Assembly (NCBI GenBank): GCA_016218025.1
Contig: JACRFD010000078.1
Span: forward strand, 1 to 62,022
Length of the DNA stretch: 62,022 nt
Origin: Ignavibacteriales bacterium
Lineage (GTDB): Bacteria > Bacteroidota > Ignavibacteria > UBA10030 > SZUA-254
Reading direction: 5' to 3'
Shown: piece after piece, positions 52,767 through 61,942 of the stretch
Layout: every line of letters begins with the position of its first letter
Position numbering within the stretch: position 1 is the first letter of the stretch
Notes under the pieces: model-generated
Seen by the model: the letters and a program-made list of their open reading frames with translations, nothing else
The model's database searches: none
Told to the model about the DNA's origin: nothing
Translations under genes and position numbers: made by a program

Positions 52767-54371
52767 ATGAGTTTTCTTGGAATCGGAATTTTATCATGGA
52801 TAACGTTTCTGCCAATCGTGGGAATGGTATTGATCCTGTTTCTACCGAAAGATAACAAGAAGGCAATCCGTTGGACGTCGGTTTTCTTTACTGCGTTGCA
52901 GGTGATGCTTGCTGTATTTATTTATATGAATTTTAACCGCGGGCTTGCCGGTGTAAATTTAGCAGAAGGATTTCAGTATGTTGAAAAATTCAGCTGGATA
53001 GATATTAAATCGGTCTCTTGGTTCGGAAGAATTCACATCGATTATTTTGTGGGAATAGACGGACTAAGCGTGTTGATGGTAATTCTCACCGCCATCATCT
53101 CTTTTATCGCGGTTTTTGCATCTTGGGGAATTGAAAAATCATTGAGAGGATATTTCGCACTTTTGCTTTTACTCGACACAGGTATGATGGGTGTGTTTGT
53201 ATCGCTTGACTTCTTCCTCTTCTATGTTTTTTGGGAAGTTATGTTGTTGCCGATGTATTTCTTAATCGGTGTTTGGGGCGGTCCTCGCCGCGAGTATGCG
53301 GCAATTAAATTTTTCCTCTACACATTATTCGGCAGCGTGCTGATGCTGCTTGCAATGATCGCTTTATATTTCAGCGTCTCTGTAATAGATCCTGCAACCG
53401 GAGAAAAATTCCACACATTCAATATGCTGGCGATGATGAATCCGACAAATTATGACCCCGGATCGATACTTGCGGGTGTTGGAACATCGTGGCGATACAT
53501 CGCATTCATCGCGTTGTTTATCGGCTTCGCAATCAAAGTTCCGATATTTCCATTCCACACGTGGTTGCCTGATGCACACGTTGAAGCACCAACAGCAATA
53601 AGCGTAATTCTTGCAGGTGTTTTATTGAAAATGGGGACTTACGGAATTCTCAGGATAAGTTATCCAATGTTTCCCGATGCTACATTGCATTATCAGGTTC
53701 CACTGGCGGTTCTTGGTTTTATAAATATAGTCTATGGTGCTCTTGTAGCTATGGCACAGGATGATTTTAAAAAACTCATTGCTTACTCGAGTATAAGTCA
53801 TATGGGAATTGTTATACTGGGCATGTCGGCACTTAATACGCAGGGTGTTACCGGCGCGATTCTTCAAATGTTCAATCACGGTACTATCACAGCAATGCTC
53901 TTTTTGATTGTTGGAGTCATTTATGACCGAGCACATACACGCGGATTAAATGAATTCGGCGGATTGATGAATCAGATGCCGAAATATTCGGGTATTATGA
54001 CGATAGCGTTCTTTGCAGCTTTGGGTTTACCGGGCTTGAGCGGATTTATAAGCGAAGCATTTTCTTTCCTTGGTGCTTTTCAGGTAGAAGCGATACGCTG
54101 GATAACGATTGCTTCAGCACTGGGAATTGTGCTTACTGCCGCTTACATGCTTTGGACTTTACAAAGAGTATTTTTAGGGTCACTTCCGGAAAAATGGAAA
54201 TCATTACCCGATATTAACGGACGCGAACTTTTCACCCTAATTCCTTTGGCTATAATAGTGATTATTCTTGGAATATATCCTTCACCGGCAATCAATCTTA
54301 TGACCTCCGCCGTCAACACTTTAGTCGGTGTTTTAAACCAACATGGCGGGGCGATGTTCTTAGGACAATAA
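52767..54371 (+). CDS. nuoM: NADH-quinone oxidoreductase subunit M
   Basis: Second antiporter-like pump subunit (about 534 aa, 14 helices) with FYVFWEVMLLPMYFLIG (Glu channel), KVPIFPFHTWLPDAHVEAPTAISVILAGVLLKMG and AYSSISHMGIV. The start is ambiguous: an ATG at 52767 or an in-frame GTG at 52761, with AAGG 10 or 4 nt upstream respectively. The ATG is preferred. It is 48 bp after nuoL and 30 bp before nuoN. Confidence 0.97.
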   Translation: MSFLGIGILSWITFLPIVGMVLILFLPKDNKKAIRWTSVFFTALQVMLAVFIYMNFNRGLAGVNLAEGFQYVEKFSWIDIKSVSWFGRIHIDYFVGIDGLSVLMVILTAIISFIAVFASWGIEKSLRGYFALLLLLDTGMMGVFVSLDFFLFYVFWEVMLLPMYFLIGVWGGPRREYAAIKFFLYTLFGSVLMLLAMIALYFSVSVIDPATGEKFHTFNMLAMMNPTNYDPGSILAGVGTSWRYIAFIALFIGFAIKVPIFPFHTWLPDAHVEAPTAISVILAGVLLKMGTYGILRISYPMFPDATLHYQVPLAVLGFINIVYGALVAMAQDDFKKLIAYSSISHMGIVILGMSALNTQGVTGAILQMFNHGTITAMLFLIVGVIYDRAHTRGLNEFGGLMNQMPKYSGIMTIAFFAALGLPGLSGFISEAFSFLGAFQVEAIRWITIASALGIVLTAAYMLWTLQRVFLGSLPEKWKSLPDINGRELFTLIPLAIIVIILGIYPSPAINLMTSAVNTLVGVLNQHGGAMFLGQ

Positions 54372-54401
54372 TTTTTTCCATTCAAAGAATGGTATTGATA
54401 A

Positions 54402-55901
54402 ATGCTTGATCAAATATTACAGAGTCTAAAATATTTTCAAACCGAAACAGTTCTCGTTGTTTCATTTTGTGTGATCGTTCTAGCCGATCTCATCTTCCGG
54501 AAAAAAAGTAATGTTACTTCTTATCTGGCACTAATTTCGTTGGTGGTCGCAACATATTACTTAGGACTGCAAGGTTCGGATGGAATAAAATCGATATTCT
54601 TCAACATGTTTGCCGTCGATCCATTTTCACTGTTTTTCAAGGCGATCATTATCACGGCTTCATTCTTCGTTCTCTTGTTTTCTCTTAATTCAAAAGAATT
54701 GGTAAGTAAGACAAGGGGAGTTGGAGAATACAATGCATTAGTAATTGCACTAACATTAGGTATGGTATTGATGACCGGTGCTACTAATTTGCTTATGATG
54801 TATCTTGCGTTGGAATTATCCAGTCTCACATCATACATTCTTGCCGGTTACACAAAAGATGCTGAAGATTCCAGTGAAGCATCGTTGAAATACATAATCT
54901 ACGGCGCACTTTCATCCGGTATTATGCTTTACGGAATTTCGATTCTCTACGGTTTAACCGGTTCAGTAGATATTTATGGAATTCATCAGGCATTGATGTT
55001 CCAACATCTAAATACTGCGGCATTGGTTGTAGCCGGAATATTTATTGTTGTTGGATTTGGTTATAAAATATCGGCGGTGCCGTTTCATTTTTGGACACCC
55101 GATGTGTACGAAGGTTCCCCAATTACAATAACAGCGTTATTATCTGTGGCTTCAAAAGCTGCCGGTTTCGCAATGCTGATCAGATTTACAAAAGTAACAT
55201 TCATTAATCCAGCGATCGGAAATTTGGATCCCGGTATGTGGGATATTTTCAAAGGGATCGATTGGAGATTTATTCTCGCGATATTATCCGTGCTTTCAAT
55301 GACTATCGGAAATCTAGTCGCTCTTTCTCAGAAAAATTTAAAACGTCTTCTTGCTTATTCAAGCATAGCACATGCAGGTTACATGCTGATGGGCTTAGTG
55401 GTTCTGAGCAATGAAGGAATTGCCGCGGTAATGATTTACTTCATAGTTTATTTGTTTATGAACCTCGGGGCATTTTATGTAGTTATGTTGATCGCCGACA
55501 GGATAGGAAGTGAAAACATAGACGATTATCGTGGTATGGGATTCCGCTCGCCATTACTTGGTGTGGCAATGACAATTTTCTTGCTTTCATTAACTGGCAT
55601 TCCGCCAACGGCAGGATTTATCGGAAAATTATATTTGTTCTCATCCCTAATTAGTGCCAAAATATTTTGGTTAGCCATAGTCGGAGCTTTGAATAGTGTT
55701 GTTTCATTATATTATTATGTTCGAGTATTACGAAACATGTTCTTGCGAGATCCTCAGGCAAATGCACAATCTCTTCAAATATCTTTTATTGAAGTATTCA
55801 TTTTGATTTTGCTAGTATTGCCGACAATATTATTAGGTTTATATTTTACCCCGATTGTAGAATTTGCACAGGCATCGGTAACCATGTTCGGCATTCAGTA
55901 A
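54402..55901 (+). CDS. nuoN: NADH-quinone oxidoreductase subunit N
   Basis: Third antiporter-like pump subunit (499 aa) with MMYLALELSSLTSYILAGY, YKISAVPFHFWTPDVYEGSPITITALLSVASKAAGF-type channel helices and AYSSIAHAGYMLMGL. Last gene of the nuo operon; a strong terminator follows 25 bp downstream. No nuoE, nuoF or nuoG is present before it or anywhere in the window. Confidence 0.96.
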   Translation: MLDQILQSLKYFQTETVLVVSFCVIVLADLIFRKKSNVTSYLALISLVVATYYLGLQGSDGIKSIFFNMFAVDPFSLFFKAIIITASFFVLLFSLNSKELVSKTRGVGEYNALVIALTLGMVLMTGATNLLMMYLALELSSLTSYILAGYTKDAEDSSEASLKYIIYGALSSGIMLYGISILYGLTGSVDIYGIHQALMFQHLNTAALVVAGIFIVVGFGYKISAVPFHFWTPDVYEGSPITITALLSVASKAAGFAMLIRFTKVTFINPAIGNLDPGMWDIFKGIDWRFILAILSVLSMTIGNLVALSQKNLKRLLAYSSIAHAGYMLMGLVVLSNEGIAAVMIYFIVYLFMNLGAFYVVMLIADRIGSENIDDYRGMGFRSPLLGVAMTIFLLSLTGIPPTAGFIGKLYLFSSLISAKIFWLAIVGALNSVVSLYYYVRVLRNMFLRDPQANAQSLQISFIEVFILILLVLPTILLGLYFTPIVEFAQASVTMFGIQ

Positions 55902-55926
55902 TTCGATTTTTCGACATATTTTATAG

Positions 55927-55958
55927 AAGCATCCACTTTCAAAGGATGCTTTTTTTTT
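55927..55958 (+). terminator. Intrinsic terminator of the nuo operon
   Basis: AAGCATCC (55927-55934) pairs with GGATGCTT (55944-55951), loop 9 nt, running directly into a tract of Ts to 55958. Confidence 0.9.
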
Positions 55959-56005
55959 GAACTTAGTGCAATTATTTTGTATTTTACTTGTCAAAAATAT
56001 AGATT

Positions 56006-56734
56006 ATGCCCAAATATAGCCCGCAATATTATCCTCAAAATAATTTCTCTGTCGAGGGGAAAGCCCATATATTACTCGTCGAAGATGAGCGGCATCTCGC
56101 CGAATCAATCAGCAAAAGATTGGCTGAAGAAGGTTATAGTGTGGATGTAGCTTTCGACGGAGAAGAAGCAGTTTCACGCGGATGTTCAAAAAAATATCAC
56201 TTAATTGTGTTGGATATCCTTCTTCCCAAAAAAGACGGACTTCAGGTTCTAAAAGAATTACGCCAAAATAAAATTCAAAGTATGGTGATAATTCTAACAG
56301 CAAAAAGTACAATCGAAGACAGGGTTGAAGGTCTCAAGGCGGGTGCAGATGATTATTTACCAAAGCCATTTGCAGTTGCAGAACTGCTCGCCAGGATTGA
56401 ATCACTTTTAAGAAGACAAGGGATTGGGAATTCTCCCACTCTTACAGTCAGCGATCTTGAACTCGATATTGAAAAACGTAGAGTTAGAAGAGCTTCACGC
56501 GATATACAGCTTACAACAAAAGAATTCAAACTTCTGGAATTTTTAATCAGAAATAAAAATCGTGTTTTAACCCGTCGCGAAATTGCTGAACAAGTTTGGG
56601 GATATACATTCGATACAGGAACTAATGTTGTTGATGTTTATATCGCATATCTTCGAAAAGCGGTAGATGAAGGATTCCCTGTACGGCTTATACAGACCGT
56701 CAGAGGTGTCGGTTTTTTGCTCAAGGAAGAGTAA
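56006..56734 (+). CDS. OmpR/PhoB-family response regulator
   Basis: DNA-binding transcription regulator (242 aa). Receiver domain about 20-135: acidic pair E26-D27, phospho-acceptor D70 (LIVLDILLPKKDG), T98 and K120 (YLPKPF). The C-terminal winged helix (about 145-240) has LTTKEFKLLEFLIRNKN and VDVYIAYLRKAVD, as in OmpR/PhoB. It has about 20 extra residues before the receiver. No ribosome binding site is visible. The kinase gene starts at the base after its stop, so they form one unit. The genes regulated are unknown; the nearest candidates are the downstream cytochrome genes. Confidence 0.95.
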   Translation: MPKYSPQYYPQNNFSVEGKAHILLVEDERHLAESISKRLAEEGYSVDVAFDGEEAVSRGCSKKYHLIVLDILLPKKDGLQVLKELRQNKIQSMVIILTAKSTIEDRVEGLKAGADDYLPKPFAVAELLARIESLLRRQGIGNSPTLTVSDLELDIEKRRVRRASRDIQLTTKEFKLLEFLIRNKNRVLTRREIAEQVWGYTFDTGTNVVDVYIAYLRKAVDEGFPVRLIQTVRGVGFLLKEE

Positions 56735-58123
56735 GTGTTCCGATCGCTTCGTCTAAAACTGACGCTTCTATACACGCTGATAGTATTTCTAACCTTCCTT
56801 ATTGTCTCATTTATTATTTATCAATATCTAGAAAGCACACTTTCAAAATCTTTGAATCAGTCGATGACTAATGAAAGTCGGTGGATTGCTGCGCGTATGG
56901 AAAGGTACCAGACAAAAGCCGAGAACTTAAAAAATGTTCAAGAAGATATTTTCGACCATGCAGCTTATTTCCCAATAAAAGAATATATCGAAATATGGGA
57001 TTCTGCTGGAGATATTTTTTATCAGTCACCGAACTTAGCGCTTCAGGATACGTTGATGAATTGGTACAAAATTCGGAAGACGGAAAAGCCTGAGATATTT
57101 ACTATTACAGATTTTAGGAATCATAATATCCGGCTAACGGGAATGAGAGCCGGTAAATTCGAAGTTCTCATCGCGATGCCAATTGAAAATATAAACGAAC
57201 CGTTGGAACAATTGCTGGTGATTATTGGCTGGCTTGGTCCGCTCGTGATTATTGTATCTCTTGTCGGTGGTTACCTGCTTGCGCGAAGATCTTTTTTAAA
57301 AATTCAGCAAGTTATTGATACCGCGAAGCGAATCAATGCAGACCGATTGTATGATAGGATACCGGATCAGGGATCGAAGGACGAAATCGGTGAAATAATA
57401 TCAACGTTAAATGAAATGATATCCAGGCTCGATGTTTCTTTCAAACAGATGAAACAATTTTCTGCTGATGCCTCACATGAATTAAAAACACCCCTTGCTG
57501 TTATGCGTGCACAACTGGAAAATGCTTTAGACAGTAAATCGAATATAATCGAATTAAAAGATACGGTCGCCCGTTCCCTGGATGAAACTTTGCGTATGAG
57601 TGCCATAGTTGAAAATCTTTTGTTGCTTGCAAAAAGCGATGCCGGTCAGGAAATCATAAAACGAAACAAGATTGATCTGCACGAATTAGTCTCCCAAACC
57701 CATGAAGAATGTGTAATTCTTGCTTCACACCGCTCAATTGAAGTTATATTAATGCATCTTGACAGGGTGTCTGTACTCGGCGATTTAGAAAAACTGAGAC
57801 AGGCGATACTGAACCTTATTGATAATGCAATTAAGTATAGCAATGATGGTGGAAAAATTGAAGTCGGTCTTTGGAAAGAAAATGATAAAGCAAAAATCAT
57901 AATCAGCGACAGCGGGATAGGAATACCTGCCGAGGATTTAGGCAGAATATTTGATAGGTTTTACAGGGTAGATAAAGCACGTTCAAGGGATATGGGAGGT
58001 GCAGGGCTGGGATTAGCAATCTCGAAAGCCATTATTGAAGCCCATTCCGGCATGATATATGTCAGAAGCACAGCCCAAAAAGGAACAGAATTCACAATAA
58101 TAGTTCCATTATTGCATAATTAA
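56735..58123 (+). CDS. Membrane sensor histidine kinase
   Basis: Partner kinase (462 aa), GTG start directly after the regulator stop with AAGGA 8-9 nt upstream. Membrane helix 1 (about 10-30), a periplasmic sensor region of about 130 residues, membrane helix 2 (about 160-180), HAMP (about 182-235), HisKA with H248 in SADASHELKTPLAV, and the ATP-binding domain with N-box NLIDNAIKYS, DSGIGIPAED and GGAGLGLAISKAI. This is the CusS/heavy-metal or envelope-stress type of layout. The signal is not known from sequence. Confidence 0.95.
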   Translation: MFRSLRLKLTLLYTLIVFLTFLIVSFIIYQYLESTLSKSLNQSMTNESRWIAARMERYQTKAENLKNVQEDIFDHAAYFPIKEYIEIWDSAGDIFYQSPNLALQDTLMNWYKIRKTEKPEIFTITDFRNHNIRLTGMRAGKFEVLIAMPIENINEPLEQLLVIIGWLGPLVIIVSLVGGYLLARRSFLKIQQVIDTAKRINADRLYDRIPDQGSKDEIGEIISTLNEMISRLDVSFKQMKQFSADASHELKTPLAVMRAQLENALDSKSNIIELKDTVARSLDETLRMSAIVENLLLLAKSDAGQEIIKRNKIDLHELVSQTHEECVILASHRSIEVILMHLDRVSVLGDLEKLRQAILNLIDNAIKYSNDGGKIEVGLWKENDKAKIIISDSGIGIPAEDLGRIFDRFYRVDKARSRDMGGAGLGLAISKAIIEAHSGMIYVRSTAQKGTEFTIIVPLLHN

Positions 58124-58244
58124 AAACTTAAAAAATTATTTGAAATACGCCATGTTACGTATTGATTTTAATTTATATTTTTTTGATATTCAGACCAGTG
58201 GTAAACATCCAAAACTGTTTCATAATTTATTAAGACAGGTAATT

Positions 58245-59534
58245 ATGTATAAAACATTGCTATACTTTTTTCTTCTCTTATTGATATTTATTAATATCAT
58301 ATCAGCACAAACAGTTAGCGGTCGCTTCTCAACATCATTCTATACATGGGAAAAATTCGACACAGTTGATCAGTCGAATATTGTTACCAGATTATTTCAG
58401 AATTTTCAGCTTGATGCTTCCTATAAACAGGTTTCATTCCATACGTTTTTGAATAGTGCAACCGGGAGCGCGACTTCACTTAGTGAAAACGGGCAGATCC
58501 GAGTTTACAATGCCTATCTCCAGATTAAGAATCTGGGAAATTTGTTTGATGCCCGCCTGGGACGAATTCCCGTTTTTGCAGGTGTTGGCAATGGTGTTGT
58601 AGATGGATTACAATTCAAATCTGACTTGTCGGGCGATGTTACATTTACAGGATACGCTGGCGGGAATGTGTCAACGGCGTTAAGATCAAAAGCGTTCGAT
58701 GATATAAAAAATAATTTCTTTGCCGGAGGACAAGTTATAGGAAGATTTTTTAAAGGTTCAAAATTCAGTGTCAGTTATATGAACAGGCAAAGAAAACCGG
58801 ATTCTTATTGGGCTATCCGTCCCGACTCCGCATATAATCCGATTAATATGCTGATCGATCCACCGGCGCGTAAGGAGCAATTAATCGGGGCCGATGCAAG
58901 TTATGAATGTGCTGGTAATTATTCATTGTACGGTCGATTTGATTTTGATTTGAATCGAAGCGATATTGCCAAAGCCGAAGTGGATGGACGTGTAACTTTG
59001 CTTCCCGAGCTTGTTGCAACCGGAACTTTTATCCATCGCGTACCAAGAATATTTTATAATTCTTTCTTCACTCTCTTTCCGGCGGAATCGGTTGAAGAAT
59101 TCGAAGGCGGTGTTGAATATTCAGCCTGCGATTGGGCAACTTGTATAGTACGAGCAGCATATGTTTTATACGATGATGATCAGAGCATACGATATACAGC
59201 CGGTTTCAACACTCATTATGGTGGATTAAGATACTCCGGAACAAGCGGATTTGCGGGGAAAATGCAATCGATAAATTTGGATGCAATATATCCGGTATTT
59301 GATAATCTTGTTGCCCCTTCGGCGGGGATTGGATATTCAAGTTACAAGCTTGAGGATGGAGGCGGTAAAACAGAATCAGCCCTTGCAGCCGTTGCCGGAT
59401 TTGTTGTTCGACCGGTAAACTCCCTCTCTGTTGATTTGCAAGGTCAGTGGCTTAGAAATAAAATTATTGAAAATGATTTCAGAATTTTTGGCAAAGTGAG
59501 CTACTGGTTCAATCATAATTTTTCCAATCCATAA
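58245..59534 (+). CDS. Outer-membrane beta-barrel protein of a putative porin-cytochrome unit
   Basis: From the ATG at 58245 the protein (429 aa) has a signal peptide (MYKTLLYFFLLLLIFINIISAQ). An in-frame TTG at 58140 would put 35 polar residues ahead of it and is rejected. The mature part consists of alternating strands with frequent aromatic ends and a final SYWFNHNFSNP. The architecture is a beta-barrel, with no haem motif. It does not resemble MtrB or Geobacter OmbB in a way I can confirm by eye. Followed 18 bp later by a 12-haem cytochrome and then a multihaem lipoprotein, it may be the channel through which they contact. It could instead be a plain porin. Confidence 0.6.
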   Translation: MYKTLLYFFLLLLIFINIISAQTVSGRFSTSFYTWEKFDTVDQSNIVTRLFQNFQLDASYKQVSFHTFLNSATGSATSLSENGQIRVYNAYLQIKNLGNLFDARLGRIPVFAGVGNGVVDGLQFKSDLSGDVTFTGYAGGNVSTALRSKAFDDIKNNFFAGGQVIGRFFKGSKFSVSYMNRQRKPDSYWAIRPDSAYNPINMLIDPPARKEQLIGADASYECAGNYSLYGRFDFDLNRSDIAKAEVDGRVTLLPELVATGTFIHRVPRIFYNSFFTLFPAESVEEFEGGVEYSACDWATCIVRAAYVLYDDDQSIRYTAGFNTHYGGLRYSGTSGFAGKMQSINLDAIYPVFDNLVAPSAGIGYSSYKLEDGGGKTESALAAVAGFVVRPVNSLSVDLQGQWLRNKIIENDFRIFGKVSYWFNHNFSNP

Positions 59535-59552
59535 TAAAAAGGAGCGATTATC

Positions 59553-60569
59553 ATGAAGACGATTTATATTTCTATAATTATTCTTTCGCTCTTGTTTTTA
59601 TCTTTAGCCTGGGTGAATGGCGACAATTCAAAACAAATTAAATTTTCACATACATTTCACATTGAAGAAAGTTTGGTAGAGTGTACGGTATGCCATTATA
59701 AAGCAGCAACAAGCGTTAAATCATCCGACAATTTGACCGGAGATCATGAAAGTTGTAAAACATGCCACGAAGATGTTCTTGCAAATAACTGCAGTTATTG
59801 CCATCTTGATCCCGATAATATTCAACCTCTTAAACAACATCCCCGTGAGATTATTTTCTCTCATGAGAAACATACGGCAAAATCTATCGAATGCACAAAT
59901 TGTCATCGTGGACTTGATGAAGTAAAGTATGCATCTTCTGACAATATGCCGTCGATGGATTTGTGTGTAACTTGCCACGAGAAAAATAATGTTTCAAAAG
60001 ATTGCAATACTTGTCACACGAATTTGATCGGCTTAATTCCAAAAACGCATTTAGAAGGTGAATTCAAGAAAGATCATAAACGTCAAACCAGGTTCGGTGG
60101 TGTAGCAAATAATTGTTCAACCTGCCATGACGAAAGTTTTTGTCAAAATTGTCATGCAGGTATCGAACTTAAAAAGTATGATTCCAAAAAAGAATATTCT
60201 ACGGATCCATCGGCAAGAATACAACTCAAAGATTCTCCCAAGGAATTGAAACTTCAACAGGTGCATGAATTGAATTATAAATTCACGCACAGTATCGATG
60301 CAAGATCAAAAAGAATAGATTGTAATTCCTGCCACGATCAATCTACATTTTGCGTAGAATGCCATCAAACCTCCGGTAATATAAACCAGATGAAAATTAA
60401 ACCGCTTAATCACAGCGAGCCGGGGTTTAAATTGTTCGGGAAAGGAAGCGGCGGCGGGACACATGCAAAGCTTGCACATCGCGATATAGAATATTGTGCC
60501 TCATGCCATGATGTTGAAGGTGCAGACCCGGTTTGTATGATGTGTCATACAGAAAAAATTGGAGATTAA
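59553..60569 (+). CDS. Periplasmic dodecahaem c-type cytochrome
   Basis: A 338-aa exported cytochrome with a signal anchor (about 1-22). Twelve CxxCH motifs can be counted: CTVCH, CKTCH, CSYCH, CTNCH, CVTCH, CNTCH, CSTCH, CQNCH, CNSCH, CVECH, CASCH, CMMCH. Haem density is about one per 27 residues, with many distal His residues (FSHTFH, FSHEKH, KFTHS) fitting bis-His ligation. It resembles periplasmic multihaem carriers of the type used in extracellular electron transfer or tetrathionate/nitrite-type reductases, but there is no catalytic Lys-haem site. AAAAAGGAGCG precedes the ATG. It lies between the barrel and the lipoprotein-type cytochrome. Confidence 0.88.
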   Translation: MKTIYISIIILSLLFLSLAWVNGDNSKQIKFSHTFHIEESLVECTVCHYKAATSVKSSDNLTGDHESCKTCHEDVLANNCSYCHLDPDNIQPLKQHPREIIFSHEKHTAKSIECTNCHRGLDEVKYASSDNMPSMDLCVTCHEKNNVSKDCNTCHTNLIGLIPKTHLEGEFKKDHKRQTRFGGVANNCSTCHDESFCQNCHAGIELKKYDSKKEYSTDPSARIQLKDSPKELKLQQVHELNYKFTHSIDARSKRIDCNSCHDQSTFCVECHQTSGNINQMKIKPLNHSEPGFKLFGKGSGGGTHAKLAHRDIEYCASCHDVEGADPVCMMCHTEKIGD

Positions 60570-60571
60570 TC

Positions 60572-61777
60572 ATGAAAAAGATAATATTTTGTTTTATCGG
60601 TTTAAGTTTAGTTCTTCTAGCATTTAATTGTTCCGAATTAAAGAAAAGTTTACCTGTGGCATCAAGCGGTGAACTAAAGCTGCATGATTCAGGCTGGGAT
60701 AATCCCGAATCTGCAAATTTCCACGGAAAATATTTAGATGTAAAAGAATACAATTTTGATGAATGCACGCGTTGTCATGGAGGAAATTATTCCGGTGGAA
60801 CAAGCGGTGTATCATGTTTTAGTTGTCATTCTGCTTATCCGCATAAAGCAGGTTGGACTGTTGTGGATTCGGCGAGTTATCATGGCAAATATCTTAAATC
60901 AAAAGACTGGAATGTAACCGAATGCCAGGGATGTCACGGAACAAATTACACAGGAGGAACAAGCGGAGTTTCATGCCGATCCTGTCATCCGTCATTTCCT
61001 CATTCAGATAATTTTGATGAATCAAATGGGCATCCGGTATACATGAGAACTAATGAATTTCCGATGGATCAATGTAAAGTATGTCATGGCAGTAATTACG
61101 ATGGTGGAACTATTGTATCAAGTTCATGCCGTGGTTGCCACGATAATCCCGCAGGACCGGAACAATGCAATACATGTCACGGTGATTATTCCGGTGCTGG
61201 TTTGATCGCTACTGCACCACCAAAAAGTGTCGACGGTGACACTGCAACAACGGTTCGTGGAGTTGGAGCACACCAGAAGCATTTGATCTCAGGTATTCTC
61301 GGTAAATCTGTTAAGTGCCAGGAGTGTCATACTGTTCCTTCTCAGTTGGCGGATGCCGGACATATAGATTCTCCTTTCAATGTTACAGTTGCTTTTAACG
61401 ATACACTTGCAAAATTAATCACAGCGGATGGCTCTTATAATCCGCAGTATCAGAAATCAACTTTAAAATGTGACAATACTTTCTGTCATGGGAACTGGAA
61501 ATTACGAAAGACATCCTCAGCCTTGCAATTTGCCTATACCGATTCGGTCATGGTCGGTTCGAAATATTCTCCGGCATGGACAGGCGGTTCCTCTGAATCG
61601 TTATGTGGAACTACGTGCCACACGCTTCCACCAACTGGTCATATATCAGCAACGTTAACCGGGTGTTTTGCGTGTCATAGTGGTGTAATTGATGGTACAG
61701 GTGCGATCATTGATAGCAGTAAGCATGTCAATGGTAAAATAAATGTTTTCGGGAGCGAGTCTAACTTCCCACAATAG
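60572..61777 (+). CDS. Multihaem c-type cytochrome, probable lipoprotein, with CxxxxCH/CxxCH domain
   Basis: From the ATG at 60572 (GGAG 7 nt upstream) the 401-aa protein has a signal peptide ending LLAFNC, a plausible but weak lipobox. Three imperfect repeats of about 50 residues (60700-61150; ECTRCHGG, ECQGCHG, QCKVCHG, each with GGT and a second haem site) are followed by CNTCHG and CQECH. A C-terminal domain has CDNTFCHG (CX4CH), CGTTCH (CX3CH) and CFACH, with the SKHVNGK sequence. This is the Geobacter-type CxxxxCH/CxxCH domain. Nine canonical CxxCH sites are seen, plus the two unusual ones. Likely at the outer membrane or cell surface. A terminator follows. Confidence 0.8.
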   Translation: MKKIIFCFIGLSLVLLAFNCSELKKSLPVASSGELKLHDSGWDNPESANFHGKYLDVKEYNFDECTRCHGGNYSGGTSGVSCFSCHSAYPHKAGWTVVDSASYHGKYLKSKDWNVTECQGCHGTNYTGGTSGVSCRSCHPSFPHSDNFDESNGHPVYMRTNEFPMDQCKVCHGSNYDGGTIVSSSCRGCHDNPAGPEQCNTCHGDYSGAGLIATAPPKSVDGDTATTVRGVGAHQKHLISGILGKSVKCQECHTVPSQLADAGHIDSPFNVTVAFNDTLAKLITADGSYNPQYQKSTLKCDNTFCHGNWKLRKTSSALQFAYTDSVMVGSKYSPAWTGGSSESLCGTTCHTLPPTGHISATLTGCFACHSGVIDGTGAIIDSSKHVNGKINVFGSESNFPQ

Positions 61778-61798
61778 AATATATTATATGTAAATTTT

Positions 61799-61830
61799 AA
61801 AAGGTGATGCTTAACAGTATCACCTTTTTT
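61799..61830 (+). terminator. Terminator after the cytochrome operon
   Basis: AAAAGGTGAT (61799-61808) pairs with ATCACCTTTT (61819-61828), loop 10 nt, continuing into a T tract. The A-rich left arm means it may also act on a convergent minus-strand gene. Confidence 0.8.
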
Positions 61831-61942
61831 ATTTTTGTAATTTATAAAGAATCAATTCAATTAAATATGTTACGTTGATTCCCAGTTGCCTCATAATAAA
61901 ATGTAACCGAAGAGAAGAGAAAGATACAAAGAGGAAAAGGTA

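Noticed and set aside
58140..58244. TTG start extending the barrel protein by 35 residues
   Set aside because: It would bury the signal peptide that begins at the ATG at 58245.
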